64,000 nt of DNA from Segatella oris (GTDB lineage Bacteria; Bacteroidota; Bacteroidia; Bacteroidales; Bacteroidaceae), in assembly GCF_900637655.1 (NCBI RefSeq), contig NZ_LR134384.1, forward strand, positions 2,356,001-2,420,000, given 5' to 3'. A program made the translations under genes and the position numbers. Positions 8,527 through 18,927 of the stretch are shown here, piece by piece. The notes under the pieces are model-generated. The model searched no databases, was not told where the DNA came from, and was given only the letters and a program-made list of their open reading frames with translations. How positions within the stretch are numbered: position 1 is the first letter of the stretch; every line of letters begins with the position of its first letter.

Positions 8527-11500
8527 CTATTTGCCGTAACGCTGCTTATACTGTGAAGGAGTGACACCATACATATCTGCAAAGTACCGAGAGAAATAGC
8601 GAGGATTATTAAATCCTACTTGATAAGCGATTTCACTTACACTCCGCTGACTCTGACGAAGCAACACTTCTGCATGCCGCAAACGTATGTTTCGGATAAA
8701 TTCTGACGGAGTCAATCCCGTCACTGACAGCAGACGCTTATAGAGTTGCACGCGAGACATACCCAAAGAAGCACTCAATGTCTCCACACTAATATCGGTA
8801 TTGTCCAGATTATCCTCTACATAAGTCGTTGCATTCCTTACCATTTCCTCATCCATGGAAGTGATTTCCACCTGCTTAATCTTTGGTTCGATGAGATTAT
8901 TCTTAGGCCCATGATGCCATTTTATCAAGTTACTGATACGCAAATCCAAAAGATCCATACTGAAAGGTTTCGTGATATAGTCATCAGCTCCAAGCTCCAA
9001 GCTCTCCATTCGATGTGCTTCTGCCACACGAGCTGTCAGCATAATAAATGGTATATCACAAGTATTTCTATTCTCCTTCAATGCTCTACAAAGCGCATTC
9101 CCATCCATTTCAGGCATCATGACATCGCTCAGAATAACGTCAGGTCTATGCTCTTCCACACGCATTAAGGCCTCTTTGCCATCATGTGCCACACGAACAT
9201 GGAATTTATGAGATAACACTTCAGCCATGAACTCCAGAAAATCTTCAGAATCATCTACGATGAGAAGCTCGTATTTCTGCCCGTTTTCAGCTTTACAAGA
9301 GGCTGACACAGGAGTGTTTTCTGCAGCAGGCTGCATGTCAACAACCGACGATGCCGCTTGCCGTTCTACCTGTTGCATGGTGTCAGGGCAATGTTTCAAC
9401 AATGGTACTTCCACATGATTACAAATCGGGATAAGGCATATGAAGACCGTTCCACCACCAGGATTGTCAGAAACAGATATCGTTCCACCGTGCATTTCAA
9501 CAAACTTCTTCACAAGACTCAGCCCAATACCGCTTCCGCTCGCTGCGATTTCATCCGTATGAGGAGCCTGGTAGAAACGTTCAAAAACATGTTTCTTCGC
9601 CTCATCATCTATGCCGCTTCCCGTATCGCTGACTTTAATCTCAAGCTGTCTTTCCCCATCTTGTCCATTTCCATGCTGCGAAACAACGCGCAAGGAAACA
9701 TCAATGCGTCCGCCATTAGGGGTGAACTTATAGGCATTCGAAAGCAGATTGTCCATTATCTTACGGAGTTTATCATCGTCAAAAGACATCATCAACGAGT
9801 TTATCGAAGCATAGAAAGTCAAGGATATGCGTGGTCCCATCAACTGTTGGAACGTATTACAGATTTCATGAATAAACGCAACGATATCTCCTGTCACCAA
9901 TTTCATTTGCTGACAATCCTCATCTATCTTTCTGAAATCAAGCAGTTGATTCACCAACCCCAACAGACGCGTGGCATTACGGGAAATCAATTGCAACTTC
10001 GTTCGCTTCGTCTCATCTTTCTCCTGACTTATCAAAACAGACAAAGGAGACAGTATCAAAGACAAAGGTGTACGCAGTTCATGACTGATGTTTGCAAAGA
10101 AATCAAGCTTCATCTTATCAAGATGCCGCGCCTGTTCAGCTTCACGCGTCACTTGTGCCAACCTTAATTTATCATTGGAACGCTTGATAAGTGCCCGGTT
10201 TACATAGTAGAACAACACCACAAGCAGCACGACATAGCATATCATTGCCCATGCTGACAGATAGAAAGGTGGGCGGACATAGATTTTCAAACGACTTACT
10301 TCACGACTCTGTGTACCGTCGGCATTGACCACTTTCACCTCAAGTGTGTAGCTGCCTGACGACAGATTGGTAAACGTTACGGCCGATTGACCGTCGGCGG
10401 TCTGTAGCCATTTATCATCAAAACCCTTCAAACGATAAAGAAATCGGCTTCTGTTTGGAATGCTTACTATATTGGAAGACAGCTGAATGGTAAATGCATT
10501 CTCATCATGGTTCAACCTTAACTCTCCCCCATCATGCAACTCTTCTTTCAGGATAACATGTCCGTTGTAGTCATCACCCACCCTGACCGGTTGGTTAAAG
10601 ACAAGGAGTCCGGAGAACAGTGCCTTTGAAGATAAAACAAGCTTCAAATCAGGTTGCGGAGTGAGAATATTGATGCCGTCTTGTCCCCCGACAACAATCG
10701 CTCCATTCCTGCACAACAGAATAGCGCGACTGTTGAACTGCCTGCGCTGCAAACCATCAACATCTGAATAGTCGGTTATAAAGAAATTCCACCGTCCATC
10801 ATCCTTTCTGACAGTCAGATGTGACACTCCTTGATCGGTCGTCACCCACATAGCATGCGACAAATCCTCAACAACAGCATAGGCAGCTCCTGCCTTTCTG
10901 TCACCAAACAAAGGTACATTTACGATGCTGTCGGTCTGTGGATTATAGACCGAAAGACCCGAAGAACCTGCATTCCACACCAAACCCCGCGAGTCAACAA
11001 ACACCTGATTGACCGATGAAACCGATAACAACTTACCTGAATGCGGCCTGACAAACTTCTTCACCTTATGCGTACGCACATCCAAGAGCGAATATTCCTG
11101 TGCATGACCCATGATGATATTCCCCGCCAAGTCAAAGGATAACGAAGATATAAAGTCTGAAAGTATCTGTGAATTATGAATGTTATAAGTCGTGAAATGC
11201 CCTGTCTGTGGGTTCAACAACTGCAATCCACCACCCAAAGTCGCAATGACTATATTGCCGTTTTCCTCGGTTTTCAAGGCCCAGACGTTGTCATTGGCCA
11301 GTCCCTCCTTCCGTTCTGAAGCCCTGTAAGCCTTGAATTGGCCTCCTTTATAGAATGTCAATCCTCCGTTGAAAGCACCAAACCACAGTGAGCCATCCTT
11401 TCCAATCGTGCTGCTCACGACTACATCGCTCCCCAAACCTGTTTGGTTTGAACGAAAAGAATGAGTTATTCCTGTAGCAGGATTGTAGACAATGATACCT

Positions 11501-12645
11501 TTATCATTCGTGCCACACCAAAGATTTCCACGTTGATCTTCAACGACAGAACAAATATCTCCCAGTGCAATCAGCCTGAAACGGGAATTGTTCGGTGAGC
11601 AATATGCTGCACCATTCTTGTATGATCCGAGCCAAAGTCCACCCAAGTTATCAAAGCAGATGCTCATGATTGTATTGTCAGGGAGGCTTTCCGGCTGATT
11701 ACTGTCATATTGGTAGACCGTCAGATGATGGTCTGTTGGATCAAGATTGAGTAGGCCATCATGGTCTGTTGCAAGCCATAAACGCCCATATTTATCGTTC
11801 TTCAGACATTTGACAATAATGTTTTTCACTCGCAATTGATAGCCTTGAGAAGTCAGAAAAACATCGACAGAGTCATACCAATGATGTTCAGCAGCACTCC
11901 ATACAGTCGTTTTTCCCGCATAAGTCAGCCACAGATTACAAGCGTTGTCTATAAAGATTGAATAGTCGAGAAACTTACTTTTGTTCTTCTTCTTCAAGTC
12001 TTTATTCACCCAGCAGACCCGATGTTTCCTACCATCGGCCTTGACAAGCGTTCCATTATCAAAGACAAGAACTGCGCAACCATTGTCTTCGGCAACATCA
12101 GTAACGACAGTTTCCCTTATCACATTCCGCCCTTTACCCTGTTGAGAGAAAAGAAACGCCGTGCCTTTACGCACATCGTAGTAGTAGATGCCTTGTTTCC
12201 TGACTGCCAGCCACATGTTTTTCTGTCGGTCAATCTTTACGAAATAAGGCACTCCTTTCATTCCTCTTGCACGCATCCATGAACTGAGTTGCGTATCAAA
12301 ATCACCCTTATCACGGTTAAATCTGCAATATCCTGCTGACGTTTTTAACCAAAGATTAGTTTCAATATCCTCTTGAATGTCATTGACAACATCGTTAAGC
12401 AATGCGCTTTTATCCCCGGTCTTAGAGAAGAAATTGCTGAAACGGAAACCATCAAAGCGGTCAAGTCCCGATTGAGTTCCCAACCATATATAGCCTTTGG
12501 AGTCCTTAAAAACACTATTTACCTGATTATTTGAAAGGCCATCATGAATGCCCAAGCGGTAAAATGTCAATGAACTGTGCGCAGGTAAGGCCTGGCACAA
12601 CGACAGTTTCAATAACAGGAAAATAAACAGCAACAGTCGTTTCAT
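8527..12645 (-). CDS. Hybrid two-component system sensor/regulator (HTCS) of the polysaccharide locus
   Basis: This 1372-residue single-chain regulator has a signal peptide, a periplasmic sensor of repeated beta-propeller blades (motifs such as DSKGYIWLGTQSGLDRFD), a Y_Y_Y domain (about 730-790) and a membrane helix (about 795-818). The histidine kinase core has H855 in FFANISHELRTPLS and ATP-binding motifs DTGSGI and GSGIGLSLV. A receiver domain has phospho-acceptor D1174 in VILSDVMMPEMDG, and an AraC-type DNA-binding domain spans about 1285-1372. Such proteins sense glycan breakdown products in the periplasm and activate their PUL. It lies between the GH5 and GH31 genes with its own promoter. 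All expected catalytic and acceptor residues are present. Confidence 0.95.
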   Translation of the reverse strand: MKRLLLFIFLLLKLSLCQALPAHSSLTFYRLGIHDGLSNNQVNSVFKDSKGYIWLGTQSGLDRFDGFRFSNFFSKTGDKSALLNDVVNDIQEDIETNLWLKTSAGYCRFNRDKGDFDTQLSSWMRARGMKGVPYFVKIDRQKNMWLAVRKQGIYYYDVRKGTAFLFSQQGKGRNVIRETVVTDVAEDNGCAVLVFDNGTLVKADGRKHRVCWVNKDLKKKNKSKFLDYSIFIDNACNLWLTYAGKTTVWSAAEHHWYDSVDVFLTSQGYQLRVKNIIVKCLKNDKYGRLWLATDHDGLLNLDPTDHHLTVYQYDSNQPESLPDNTIMSICFDNLGGLWLGSYKNGAAYCSPNNSRFRLIALGDICSVVEDQRGNLWCGTNDKGIIVYNPATGITHSFRSNQTGLGSDVVVSSTIGKDGSLWFGAFNGGLTFYKGGQFKAYRASERKEGLANDNVWALKTEENGNIVIATLGGGLQLLNPQTGHFTTYNIHNSQILSDFISSLSFDLAGNIIMGHAQEYSLLDVRTHKVKKFVRPHSGKLLSVSSVNQVFVDSRGLVWNAGSSGLSVYNPQTDSIVNVPLFGDRKAGAAYAVVEDLSHAMWVTTDQGVSHLTVRKDDGRWNFFITDYSDVDGLQRRQFNSRAILLCRNGAIVVGGQDGINILTPQPDLKLVLSSKALFSGLLVFNQPVRVGDDYNGHVILKEELHDGGELRLNHDENAFTIQLSSNIVSIPNRSRFLYRLKGFDDKWLQTADGQSAVTFTNLSSGSYTLEVKVVNADGTQSREVSRLKIYVRPPFYLSAWAMICYVVLLVVLFYYVNRALIKRSNDKLRLAQVTREAEQARHLDKMKLDFFANISHELRTPLSLILSPLSVLISQEKDETKRTKLQLISRNATRLLGLVNQLLDFRKIDEDCQQMKLVTGDIVAFIHEICNTFQQLMGPRISLTFYASINSLMMSFDDDKLRKIMDNLLSNAYKFTPNGGRIDVSLRVVSQHGNGQDGERQLEIKVSDTGSGIDDEAKKHVFERFYQAPHTDEIAASGSGIGLSLVKKFVEMHGGTISVSDNPGGGTVFICLIPICNHVEVPLLKHCPDTMQQVERQAASSVVDMQPAAENTPVSASCKAENGQKYELLIVDDSEDFLEFMAEVLSHKFHVRVAHDGKEALMRVEEHRPDVILSDVMMPEMDGNALCRALKENRNTCDIPFIMLTARVAEAHRMESLELGADDYITKPFSMDLLDLRISNLIKWHHGPKNNLIEPKIKQVEITSMDEEMVRNATTYVEDNLDNTDISVETLSASLGMSRVQLYKRLLSVTGLTPSEFIRNIRLRHAEVLLRQSQRSVSEIAYQVGFNNPRYFSRYFADMYGVTPSQYKQRYGK

Positions 12646-12672
12646 GTAATGAAGAATAGATTAAGACAGATA

Positions 12673-12704
12673 CAAAATTAACATTTTATCATTTCATCAA
12701 CAAA
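12673..12704 (-). promoter_or_regulatory. Promoter of the HTCS gene
   Basis: On the minus strand TTTG (12701-12704), a 20-nt spacer and TAATTTTG (12673-12680) match the Bacteroidetes consensus. This complete promoter suits constitutive expression of the sensor. Confidence 0.7.
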
Positions 12705-12954
12705 CTTTCAGCCGTCTTTTTCTATGAGAAAGCCTATAAATCCGTATTCAAAAAACAGACAACAAAGCAGAAACAAACCGTAAAGTCAAATCATCTCATC
12801 AGCGAGAAGCCATTTCTTTATAATGTCATTTCTGTAAACATTACTGACAATTTTTAACATCTCAAGACGCTGCCAAATAGAAAATAAAAGATACAAAAAT
12901 AGTAAGTTTTTGCTGATTTCAAAGCCCTTAGCGCGTAACTCCATTCATCATACA

Positions 12955-13222
12955 GTGTAACTTGACGCAGATTACCGCGCTATTCAAGTCAGAATGTACG
13001 ATGAAATGAGGCAAGTTACATGGCTTCTTGACGCAAATCGCATCGATTTTCCATGTGATTTGGCTCTGCAATTTGGCTTGATTTACATAACATCCTGGCT
13101 GTCAGCATATTACAAGTCGCTAAAAAACAGCACCTATTTGGAGCGAAGCTGCTGTTCTGTTCCAATGCGTAAATCTGACAACGACTATTGTAAAGTTACT
13201 TGAAGAAAATTAACATACAATT
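12955..13222 (+). repeat. Dispersed intergenic element, copy B
   Basis: Lies in the 840-bp gap between the HTCS start and the GH5 stop. It has two TTGACGCA words (TGACGCA at 12963-12969 and 13029-13035) and a CCGCGCTATT segment where other copies have CACGCTGCT. A 3' part (ATTTGGAGCGA, then TACTTGAAGAAAATTAACATA) aligns with copy A. No gene is apparent here. Confidence 0.55.
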
Positions 13223-13344
13223 CGCTTCTTTATGTCTTACGCCATCGAGGGATGAGAAACAGCTGCAGAAATAAGTCTGCAAAGTGCTCTATCTCTATGT
13301 TTTGAGCATTGCGGACAACCGTTTCCAATTATCAGAATATCATG

Positions 13345-13398
13345 AAAAATCTTCCAATCAGTGTCACGTTATAGACAGACGTGACACCGCTTGGAAGA
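13345..13398 (-). terminator. Strong terminator of the SusC-to-GH5 operon
   Basis: A two-part hairpin: TCTTCCAA (13350-13357) pairs with TTGGAAGA (13391-13398), and inside it GTGTCACGT (13361-13369) pairs with ACGTGACAC (13379-13387). On the minus strand five T follow. It lies about 90 bp beyond the GH5 stop codon. Confidence 0.88.
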
Positions 13399-13485
13399 CC
13401 AACTCACAGGAATGCTTTCACTGTTACAGCATGGCTGTCTTCCCAAACATGACGGAAGACCGCACTTTTCCTTATATCCTACGGC

Positions 13486-15216
13486 CTATCTTGCAGCAGC
13501 AACACCCTCGGCTATCCCCTCCATAGCGGGCTTGTTCCATACCGTTTGACGGGCTCTGTCGATGATCGACATGTTAGGATGACTGCAGACATTGATATCC
13601 CAGGCAAAAGGAACGATCCCACGTTGGCCTGCATATTGGAAAACTGTCTTATACCATGATTTCAAAGTGGCATTGAAAACCGTTTCATTCTTCTGCCAGT
13701 TAGCCCCACATTCACCTATAATGACAGGAATATTACGGTCGACAAAGGTTGTCTTCAGTTTGTCGAACTCCACCTTCACACTGTTCGTATCAGTCCAATT
13801 CTCAACAGAACCACTTGTAAAGTCCCAAGGATCATAGTAATGAACCTCAACCATCAGGCGGTCACTCTTCGTATCATTGGGCATATGAAGATAGCTGCAA
13901 GTAGAATTAATGTTTGTAGCCGGCCCCTGAACTACCAATACTCGCGAGGCATTATTGCCTCCCGTGGCGCGGACAGCATCTACAAATGCCTGATTATAAC
14001 GCTGTAGAATGGGCGTAAGTTCTTGGTGATGACCATTGAACAGCTTGTAGTTTTGGAACGGTTCATTAAGTCCTGCGAAGAGCACATGCTCGTCGTAATC
14101 CTTAAAGGCGAGGGAGATGTTGGTCCAAAGTGCCTTCAACTGCTTCATCTTTGCAGTGACCGTAGCTTCGTCTACCACTTGAAAATGGTCACGGGAACTG
14201 CTGAAACCGTCGACTTCAAGCCAACCGCCGTCCCAATGGTCATTGATAATCACATAGAGACCATCGGCAATACAATAGTTGACTACTTCTTTTACGCGCG
14301 CCATCCAAGCCTCGTCAATGGTCATTTTGACTTGATCTGTGAGATGACCCATTACCCATGCAATCGGAAGACGCACGCTCTTGAAACCTTGTTTCTTGAC
14401 TTCGTCAATGACTTTCTGTGATGTCTTTGTGCTTTGCCAAGCCATTTCACTCGCCAGTCCACCCTTATTCGTGAAGTTATTCGCAGCATCACCGGCCTCA
14501 AGAGTATTGCCCAAATTCCATCCCGGATACATCAATGCAGCCAATTCTGTGGCAGATTTCGACATATCACCAAGCTGGGTACCGGCAGATTGCTTCACGG
14601 TTACCGCTTCGGTCAGGCTCACATCACCCTTTGAAAGCGTGAAACAGATGGTCGTCGTGCGCGCTGTTCCGAAGTTCTTACCCACAATGAAGCGATGCTT
14701 ATAATCCTTCATATTGGCCCGCGTGCCTTCAATTGCGCTTATCCATTCGGCTGCAATCGCCACAGTATAAGGATAGTTGGCTTGCAAGGCCACTTCTATC
14801 TCACCGCCATTTGCCCCGATATCCAACGTCTTTGCCGACTTGATGACCAATCCTTCGGTTGACATCTGGGTCACATCGACATGCTTTGACTCGCCACCTA
14901 CACTGACTGAGATTGCAGCCTTACGGTCATTGAAGGCTGTGTTAGGCTCAATGGCAACCTGAAATTTATAGACTGTCTTCGAAGTTGACGCCAATGGCGT
15001 AATCTTCAGCCATGTTTCAGACGATGAAAGCACAGGTTTTTCGGCACCACGCACATAGAGCACGGCCTCACCTCCAGACTTTGCAAACTGCAATTCGGTC
15101 TTCGACACAGTAAAAGTTGTATTCACAGAAGGGGTATTCTCTTCTTTCGTGCAAGATGCCAAAGCCAACATGGTGAAAGTCAGCAACAGCAATAACAACA
15201 GATTTATTCTTTTCAT
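13486..15216 (-). CDS. GH5 endoglucanase/xyloglucanase lipoprotein with two BACON domains
   Basis: From ATG 15216 the product has 576 residues with lipobox LASC (Cys22), then two BACON domains (about 30-110 and 120-210) and a GH5 barrel (about 215-570). The acid/base is E385 in LFAGLNEPFQ, the nucleophile E502 in VIIGECGANW, and the metal-free GH5 HW pair is in IINDHWDGG. The layout of lipid anchor, BACON and GH5 resembles cell-surface endo-xyloglucanases (GH5 subfamily 4) that make the first cut in the backbone. Longer in-frame starts exist up to 15306. The sequence GAAGATTATGAAAA at 15216 is the same start context as at 18884, and that start leaves a clean signal peptide. It is last in the SusC operon, before a strong terminator. 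Confidence 0.9.
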   Translation of the reverse strand: MKRINLLLLLLLTFTMLALASCTKEENTPSVNTTFTVSKTELQFAKSGGEAVLYVRGAEKPVLSSSETWLKITPLASTSKTVYKFQVAIEPNTAFNDRKAAISVSVGGESKHVDVTQMSTEGLVIKSAKTLDIGANGGEIEVALQANYPYTVAIAAEWISAIEGTRANMKDYKHRFIVGKNFGTARTTTICFTLSKGDVSLTEAVTVKQSAGTQLGDMSKSATELAALMYPGWNLGNTLEAGDAANNFTNKGGLASEMAWQSTKTSQKVIDEVKKQGFKSVRLPIAWVMGHLTDQVKMTIDEAWMARVKEVVNYCIADGLYVIINDHWDGGWLEVDGFSSSRDHFQVVDEATVTAKMKQLKALWTNISLAFKDYDEHVLFAGLNEPFQNYKLFNGHHQELTPILQRYNQAFVDAVRATGGNNASRVLVVQGPATNINSTCSYLHMPNDTKSDRLMVEVHYYDPWDFTSGSVENWTDTNSVKVEFDKLKTTFVDRNIPVIIGECGANWQKNETVFNATLKSWYKTVFQYAGQRGIVPFAWDINVCSHPNMSIIDRARQTVWNKPAMEGIAEGVAAAR

Positions 15217-15320
15217 AATCTTCATTTTTATACTATCGGCTCCCTTCTTCAGGGATTTTTGCTCATCATTATCATTACAGATATGCTTCTGATGAACCTC
15301 TTTCAATGGTCTTAGTCTAT

Positions 15321-17006
15321 TTAATTCTTGTCAAATTCAATACTGATAATGTTGACTTTCAGTTTAGAAACATCAATAAGGTCTTTGCCCAAGTCTTTGA
15401 TATCGACACAAAACACCTTGGCACCTTCAGCAGCCGTGGCAGTCTCCATCCACACCTTATAGGTTCCATCGCCTATAACTTTGGCATCATATTTATCTCC
15501 CGACAGACTGCTCCAATGGTTTACACTCCACGAACCATCGGCATATTCTATGCCGGCAATATGACTTGCTGCGGCCGAAGGCTTCAGGTTACCGCTAATT
15601 CCTGTAAGTTTGAGGGTCACGACCATATTCTTTGAGAACTTGATTTGATTAGGATTTACGGCCGGAGCATTCTTAGTTGCACCATATTCATTATAGATTT
15701 CTATCCTTATACGACCGTTTCCTTCGAGGTCACCGACAACAAGTTTGTCGGAAAGTGGCGTTAAAGATGTGCTCTTGCGTACTGAACGAATGGCCAACCC
15801 AAGGCTGCGCTTGGAGAGACCACTGGCAGATGAACCAGCAGAAAGCTTCAAAGTATGACTGTAGTCTTTGACAATTGAATAGTTATTTCCTGTCCAATAA
15901 AGACCTTCCACGCCTGCCCCGTTCACCACGGCACCCTTACGATAACCTGTATAAGGTAAGAATATGCTGTTTCCATTAGCCGCCTGGAAGCGAACTCCTT
16001 TCACTCCACCCACTGTTTCTTCTTTCTGAGTGGTCTTACTGATAAGTTCTGCCACCTGTTCCTGTGTCGGCATGAATGAAGCTACAGGCGAATTGCCATC
16101 AATATCAGCCGACATTACAATGTCTTCTGCCGTTCCTGAGATATCTTTTATCACCGAATAATCAAGAAGATATTCGCTTTGCATAAGTCCGGTAAGGTCT
16201 CCATAGGCTGTAAGAACACCTGTTTCCTGCTCCTTTTCAGCTCCGATGTTGCACTTTGCCCACAATACTGACAAGCCCAAATCCACATATTCCATTACTT
16301 GCTTGGCTGTTGTGAAACTCTTGGTCTCACCATATACAAAGCCGTCGCCTAAGCGGAAATAGGGTATATAATAATAGGTCTTGCCGGGAATAAGGCCAGA
16401 TAAATGTACGGAAACACTTTGACGGGCAGACAAGACCGGACAATCAACGCCACTCTGCACACCTTCTTGGGTAGCAGAAAGTTTGAAACCACAATGCATT
16501 TCGGTCTGTCCTTCAATCAAGATACCGTCAAGTCCCTGCATTGCAGCTGTGAGCGTAGCCTGCGTCGGGGTGATATCTGTTGCCTTACCTGTCGTCATCT
16601 TGGCATCTGTTGCAACAAAGCTTTTCACATCACCATAGGTAGTAAGCTTCCCGGCTAAAGTCACATAAGTAGCATAATAGTAGGTTTTTCCCTTGGTAAG
16701 TCCTTGCAGATTAGTCGTTACAACCCCAAGAGAATCCACGCTTCCTGCCACTTTACTGCCTGCTGTTGTAGGGTCAGGAGTCGTTCCATAAACAGTCCCC
16801 ACACTATAAAATGCTGCATTCATTCGGGAAAGGTCAGACACATGTCCTGTCGTTACGGCAGAAATGGCGGTCACTGTTGCACTTCCCGTCTCGACTTTCT
16901 CAATCACATCACCTGTTGCTACGGTATAATCGTCATCGTTACTGCATGAAGGAAAGACGAACAACGAAGCCAACAGCATGAAGCTTACAATATATCTTAT
17001 TTTCAT
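15321..17006 (-). CDS. Surface glycan-binding-like lipoprotein with FISUMP-like domain
   Basis: Encodes 561 residues with signal peptide and Cys20 in FPSCSNDDD, the acidic tail after Cys being a known surface-export signal for Bacteroidetes lipoproteins. Two fibronectin-III-like repeats follow, each ending in KTYYYATY or KTYYYIPY (about 40-225). Next comes a domain starting EYVDLGLSVLWAKCNIGA and ending GLAIRSVRK, as in FISUMP-type domains (about 235-410). A C-terminal beta domain ends IDVSKLKVNIISIEFDKN. The last module resembles the end of the neighbouring 18884-17049 product. By position this would be the second surface glycan-binding protein of the locus. Binding is inferred, with no characterised homolog recalled. 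Confidence 0.7.
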   Translation of the reverse strand: MKIRYIVSFMLLASLFVFPSCSNDDDYTVATGDVIEKVETGSATVTAISAVTTGHVSDLSRMNAAFYSVGTVYGTTPDPTTAGSKVAGSVDSLGVVTTNLQGLTKGKTYYYATYVTLAGKLTTYGDVKSFVATDAKMTTGKATDITPTQATLTAAMQGLDGILIEGQTEMHCGFKLSATQEGVQSGVDCPVLSARQSVSVHLSGLIPGKTYYYIPYFRLGDGFVYGETKSFTTAKQVMEYVDLGLSVLWAKCNIGAEKEQETGVLTAYGDLTGLMQSEYLLDYSVIKDISGTAEDIVMSADIDGNSPVASFMPTQEQVAELISKTTQKEETVGGVKGVRFQAANGNSIFLPYTGYRKGAVVNGAGVEGLYWTGNNYSIVKDYSHTLKLSAGSSASGLSKRSLGLAIRSVRKSTSLTPLSDKLVVGDLEGNGRIRIEIYNEYGATKNAPAVNPNQIKFSKNMVVTLKLTGISGNLKPSAAASHIAGIEYADGSWSVNHWSSLSGDKYDAKVIGDGTYKVWMETATAAEGAKVFCVDIKDLGKDLIDVSKLKVNIISIEFDKN

Positions 17007-17048
17007 AATTCTTATGTTTTATTTGTCAAAATCAATTGTCTTAGGTCA

Positions 17049-18884
17049 TTAAGGCTCCATAACATTGGCCCCACTATCATAAGTTACATGGACTTTTACG
17101 GTCACTGAAGTTGAGAATTTATAGTGTACGCGGTCGTTCTTTGTGCTTCCCCAAGGATTGACAAGATAGCGGCGGACCGTAGAATGGTCATTATCTGCCG
17201 TGCCTCGGTCAATAGTTGCATCATCAAAAGGAATGGCATGGCCATCAACCTTGACACTGATAATCTTCACATCACAGTTATGATGGTCTTTATATAGTTT
17301 CGGGATATCCAGATAAACGCCATAGGTATCCGCTTGTGAACCATTCAATGTAAATGTATAATCACCGTCTGCCGTGATAAATACGGGGTTACTTGCCATA
17401 GCATTATAGCCGGAATCGAAGATATAAAGCGTGCCTGTATAACGCTTTATAGCTGCCGCGCCAGCCGTTTGTGCCACCCAATGATAGCCTTGATATTGGA
17501 AAAGCTGGCCTTGATCATCAATACAAGCCTTGCCTAACCACAGATCTTTCAATGTACCTGAATAGTTATCAGCAGATACAGAAAGGACTCTCAGGGTGTT
17601 GTCTGCATTTGTTGACATATTGAAATCTGCTGCTAAAGGTGTATTCCCCAAGCCATTAGAGAATGTAATGACACCCTCGTCAGTCAGCGAATAGGTTCCT
17701 TTCACCTGTGAACCATCAGGTGCTGTATATATATAGGTACGCGTATCAGCACTCTTCCCATAGTAAATAACAAGCTTTGCATCCTCTATTCCACGGGCAG
17801 GAGAAAGCTTTAAACCTTTCTTTGTGCCGTCAAGATTGCAATAATCAAATGCAACTCCCTCGTCACTCTTTGCCAATTTATAGGTAATCTCCCTATTGGT
17901 TGAATTCTCTATTAAGCTTCTCCAGCCCTCCATCAATGTGGGCTTCACACTTGTTTTGGTTGTATTGGTGTTGGGTTTCCAATGATCCCAATAGTCCTGA
18001 GAAACGAAATTATAACATAATTTACAAGGCCCTTCGCTGGAATTGTCACGTAAAGCAGCTATCTGCAAACGGTCATTATCCAACCCAAAAAGCGAAAGAT
18101 TGGCACTCCAGTTGGTTACAACGCCATCGTGTTCTGAATTGTGTAACAATTTAGCATCACTGAAAGTTATCGTATGATTTTCAGTATCAAGCATATAAGT
18201 TCCTTTCATTGTCTTCCCCGACTCTGCATCATATACAGTGACATGAGCACCATCTTTCAGGTCGAATTCCATGTAGCCATGATCCATAGCCTTCATAACC
18301 CAGCCGTTTCCTGCTATATCTGGTGTCCAATTCCAGCTGTCTCCACCAATCTTCTGGCCCAACATTACGCTGTTCCAATTATCAGCTACGCCCCAGAAAC
18401 CTAAGGGACCAGCCCATAAGTCGGTATGTTTGGTGACAGTATTGGCATCAATATCGAGTTTCCAACGCTTGGATTGACCTACTCCTCCGCTGATTTTCTC
18501 CCACAAAGGATCATTGACAAAGCCCGCAAAGAAATCGTTTACAGTGAACTCTGAATAGGGACCCCACACGAAACCTCCACGTGTTTCAGCACCCATTCTC
18601 ACTTTATAGGTACCACTGAAAGGTATTTTCAACGTTACCTCATTACTCTGATAACGACCTTGAGGCGTATCCATTGTAACGGAGTAACTGCTGGGCAACA
18701 GACTCTTAACAATGATGATATTCGGATTAGACACATCATGTTTTACCTCATAAGCAATGCCTTCCACAAGGTCATCAGGTGATAACTCCTTTTCACCCAA
18801 GCTGAATGAATCCGGCGAACAGCCTGACACGAAAAGCATCATGACCAAGATTACCAGTAAATATATAGATTGTTTTGTTTTCAT
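17049..18884 (-). CDS. SusE/SusF-position surface lipoprotein, putative glycan-binding protein
   Basis: Encodes 611 residues with lipobox VSGC (Cys22). An Ig-like N-terminal domain (about 30-110) is followed by two similar segments built around MKGTYMLDTENHTITFSDA and VKGTYSLTDEGVITFSNG, suggesting a duplicated lipocalin- or calycin-like beta domain. A C-terminal module has FITADGDYTFTLNG and VKIISVKVDG. The gene directly follows susD (43-bp gap) in the position of surface glycan-binding proteins of PULs. I do not recognise a named family. The role is inferred from position and the surface lipoprotein signal. Confidence 0.65.
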   Translation of the reverse strand: MKTKQSIYLLVILVMMLFVSGCSPDSFSLGEKELSPDDLVEGIAYEVKHDVSNPNIIIVKSLLPSSYSVTMDTPQGRYQSNEVTLKIPFSGTYKVRMGAETRGGFVWGPYSEFTVNDFFAGFVNDPLWEKISGGVGQSKRWKLDIDANTVTKHTDLWAGPLGFWGVADNWNSVMLGQKIGGDSWNWTPDIAGNGWVMKAMDHGYMEFDLKDGAHVTVYDAESGKTMKGTYMLDTENHTITFSDAKLLHNSEHDGVVTNWSANLSLFGLDNDRLQIAALRDNSSEGPCKLCYNFVSQDYWDHWKPNTNTTKTSVKPTLMEGWRSLIENSTNREITYKLAKSDEGVAFDYCNLDGTKKGLKLSPARGIEDAKLVIYYGKSADTRTYIYTAPDGSQVKGTYSLTDEGVITFSNGLGNTPLAADFNMSTNADNTLRVLSVSADNYSGTLKDLWLGKACIDDQGQLFQYQGYHWVAQTAGAAAIKRYTGTLYIFDSGYNAMASNPVFITADGDYTFTLNGSQADTYGVYLDIPKLYKDHHNCDVKIISVKVDGHAIPFDDATIDRGTADNDHSTVRRYLVNPWGSTKNDRVHYKFSTSVTVKVHVTYDSGANVMEP

Positions 18885-18927
18885 AATCTTCTTTCTATAA
18901 TGTTTAATCTATGGAATGCTTATCAAA

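Noticed and set aside
9358..10167. 269-codon open frame antisense to the histidine kinase part of the HTCS
   Set aside because: It is a shadow of a strongly conserved kinase domain; no start context and no protein motif.
12961..13035. Stem-loop in element copy B equal to that of copies A, E and F
   Set aside because: The two TGACGCA words in copy B are in the same orientation and do not pair; only short TTGAC/GTCA pairing is possible, so I do not claim the stem-loop for this copy.
13284..13526. 80-codon plus-strand open frame in the GH5 downstream region
   Set aside because: It runs through the strong GH5 terminator hairpin and into the GH5 3' end on the other strand.
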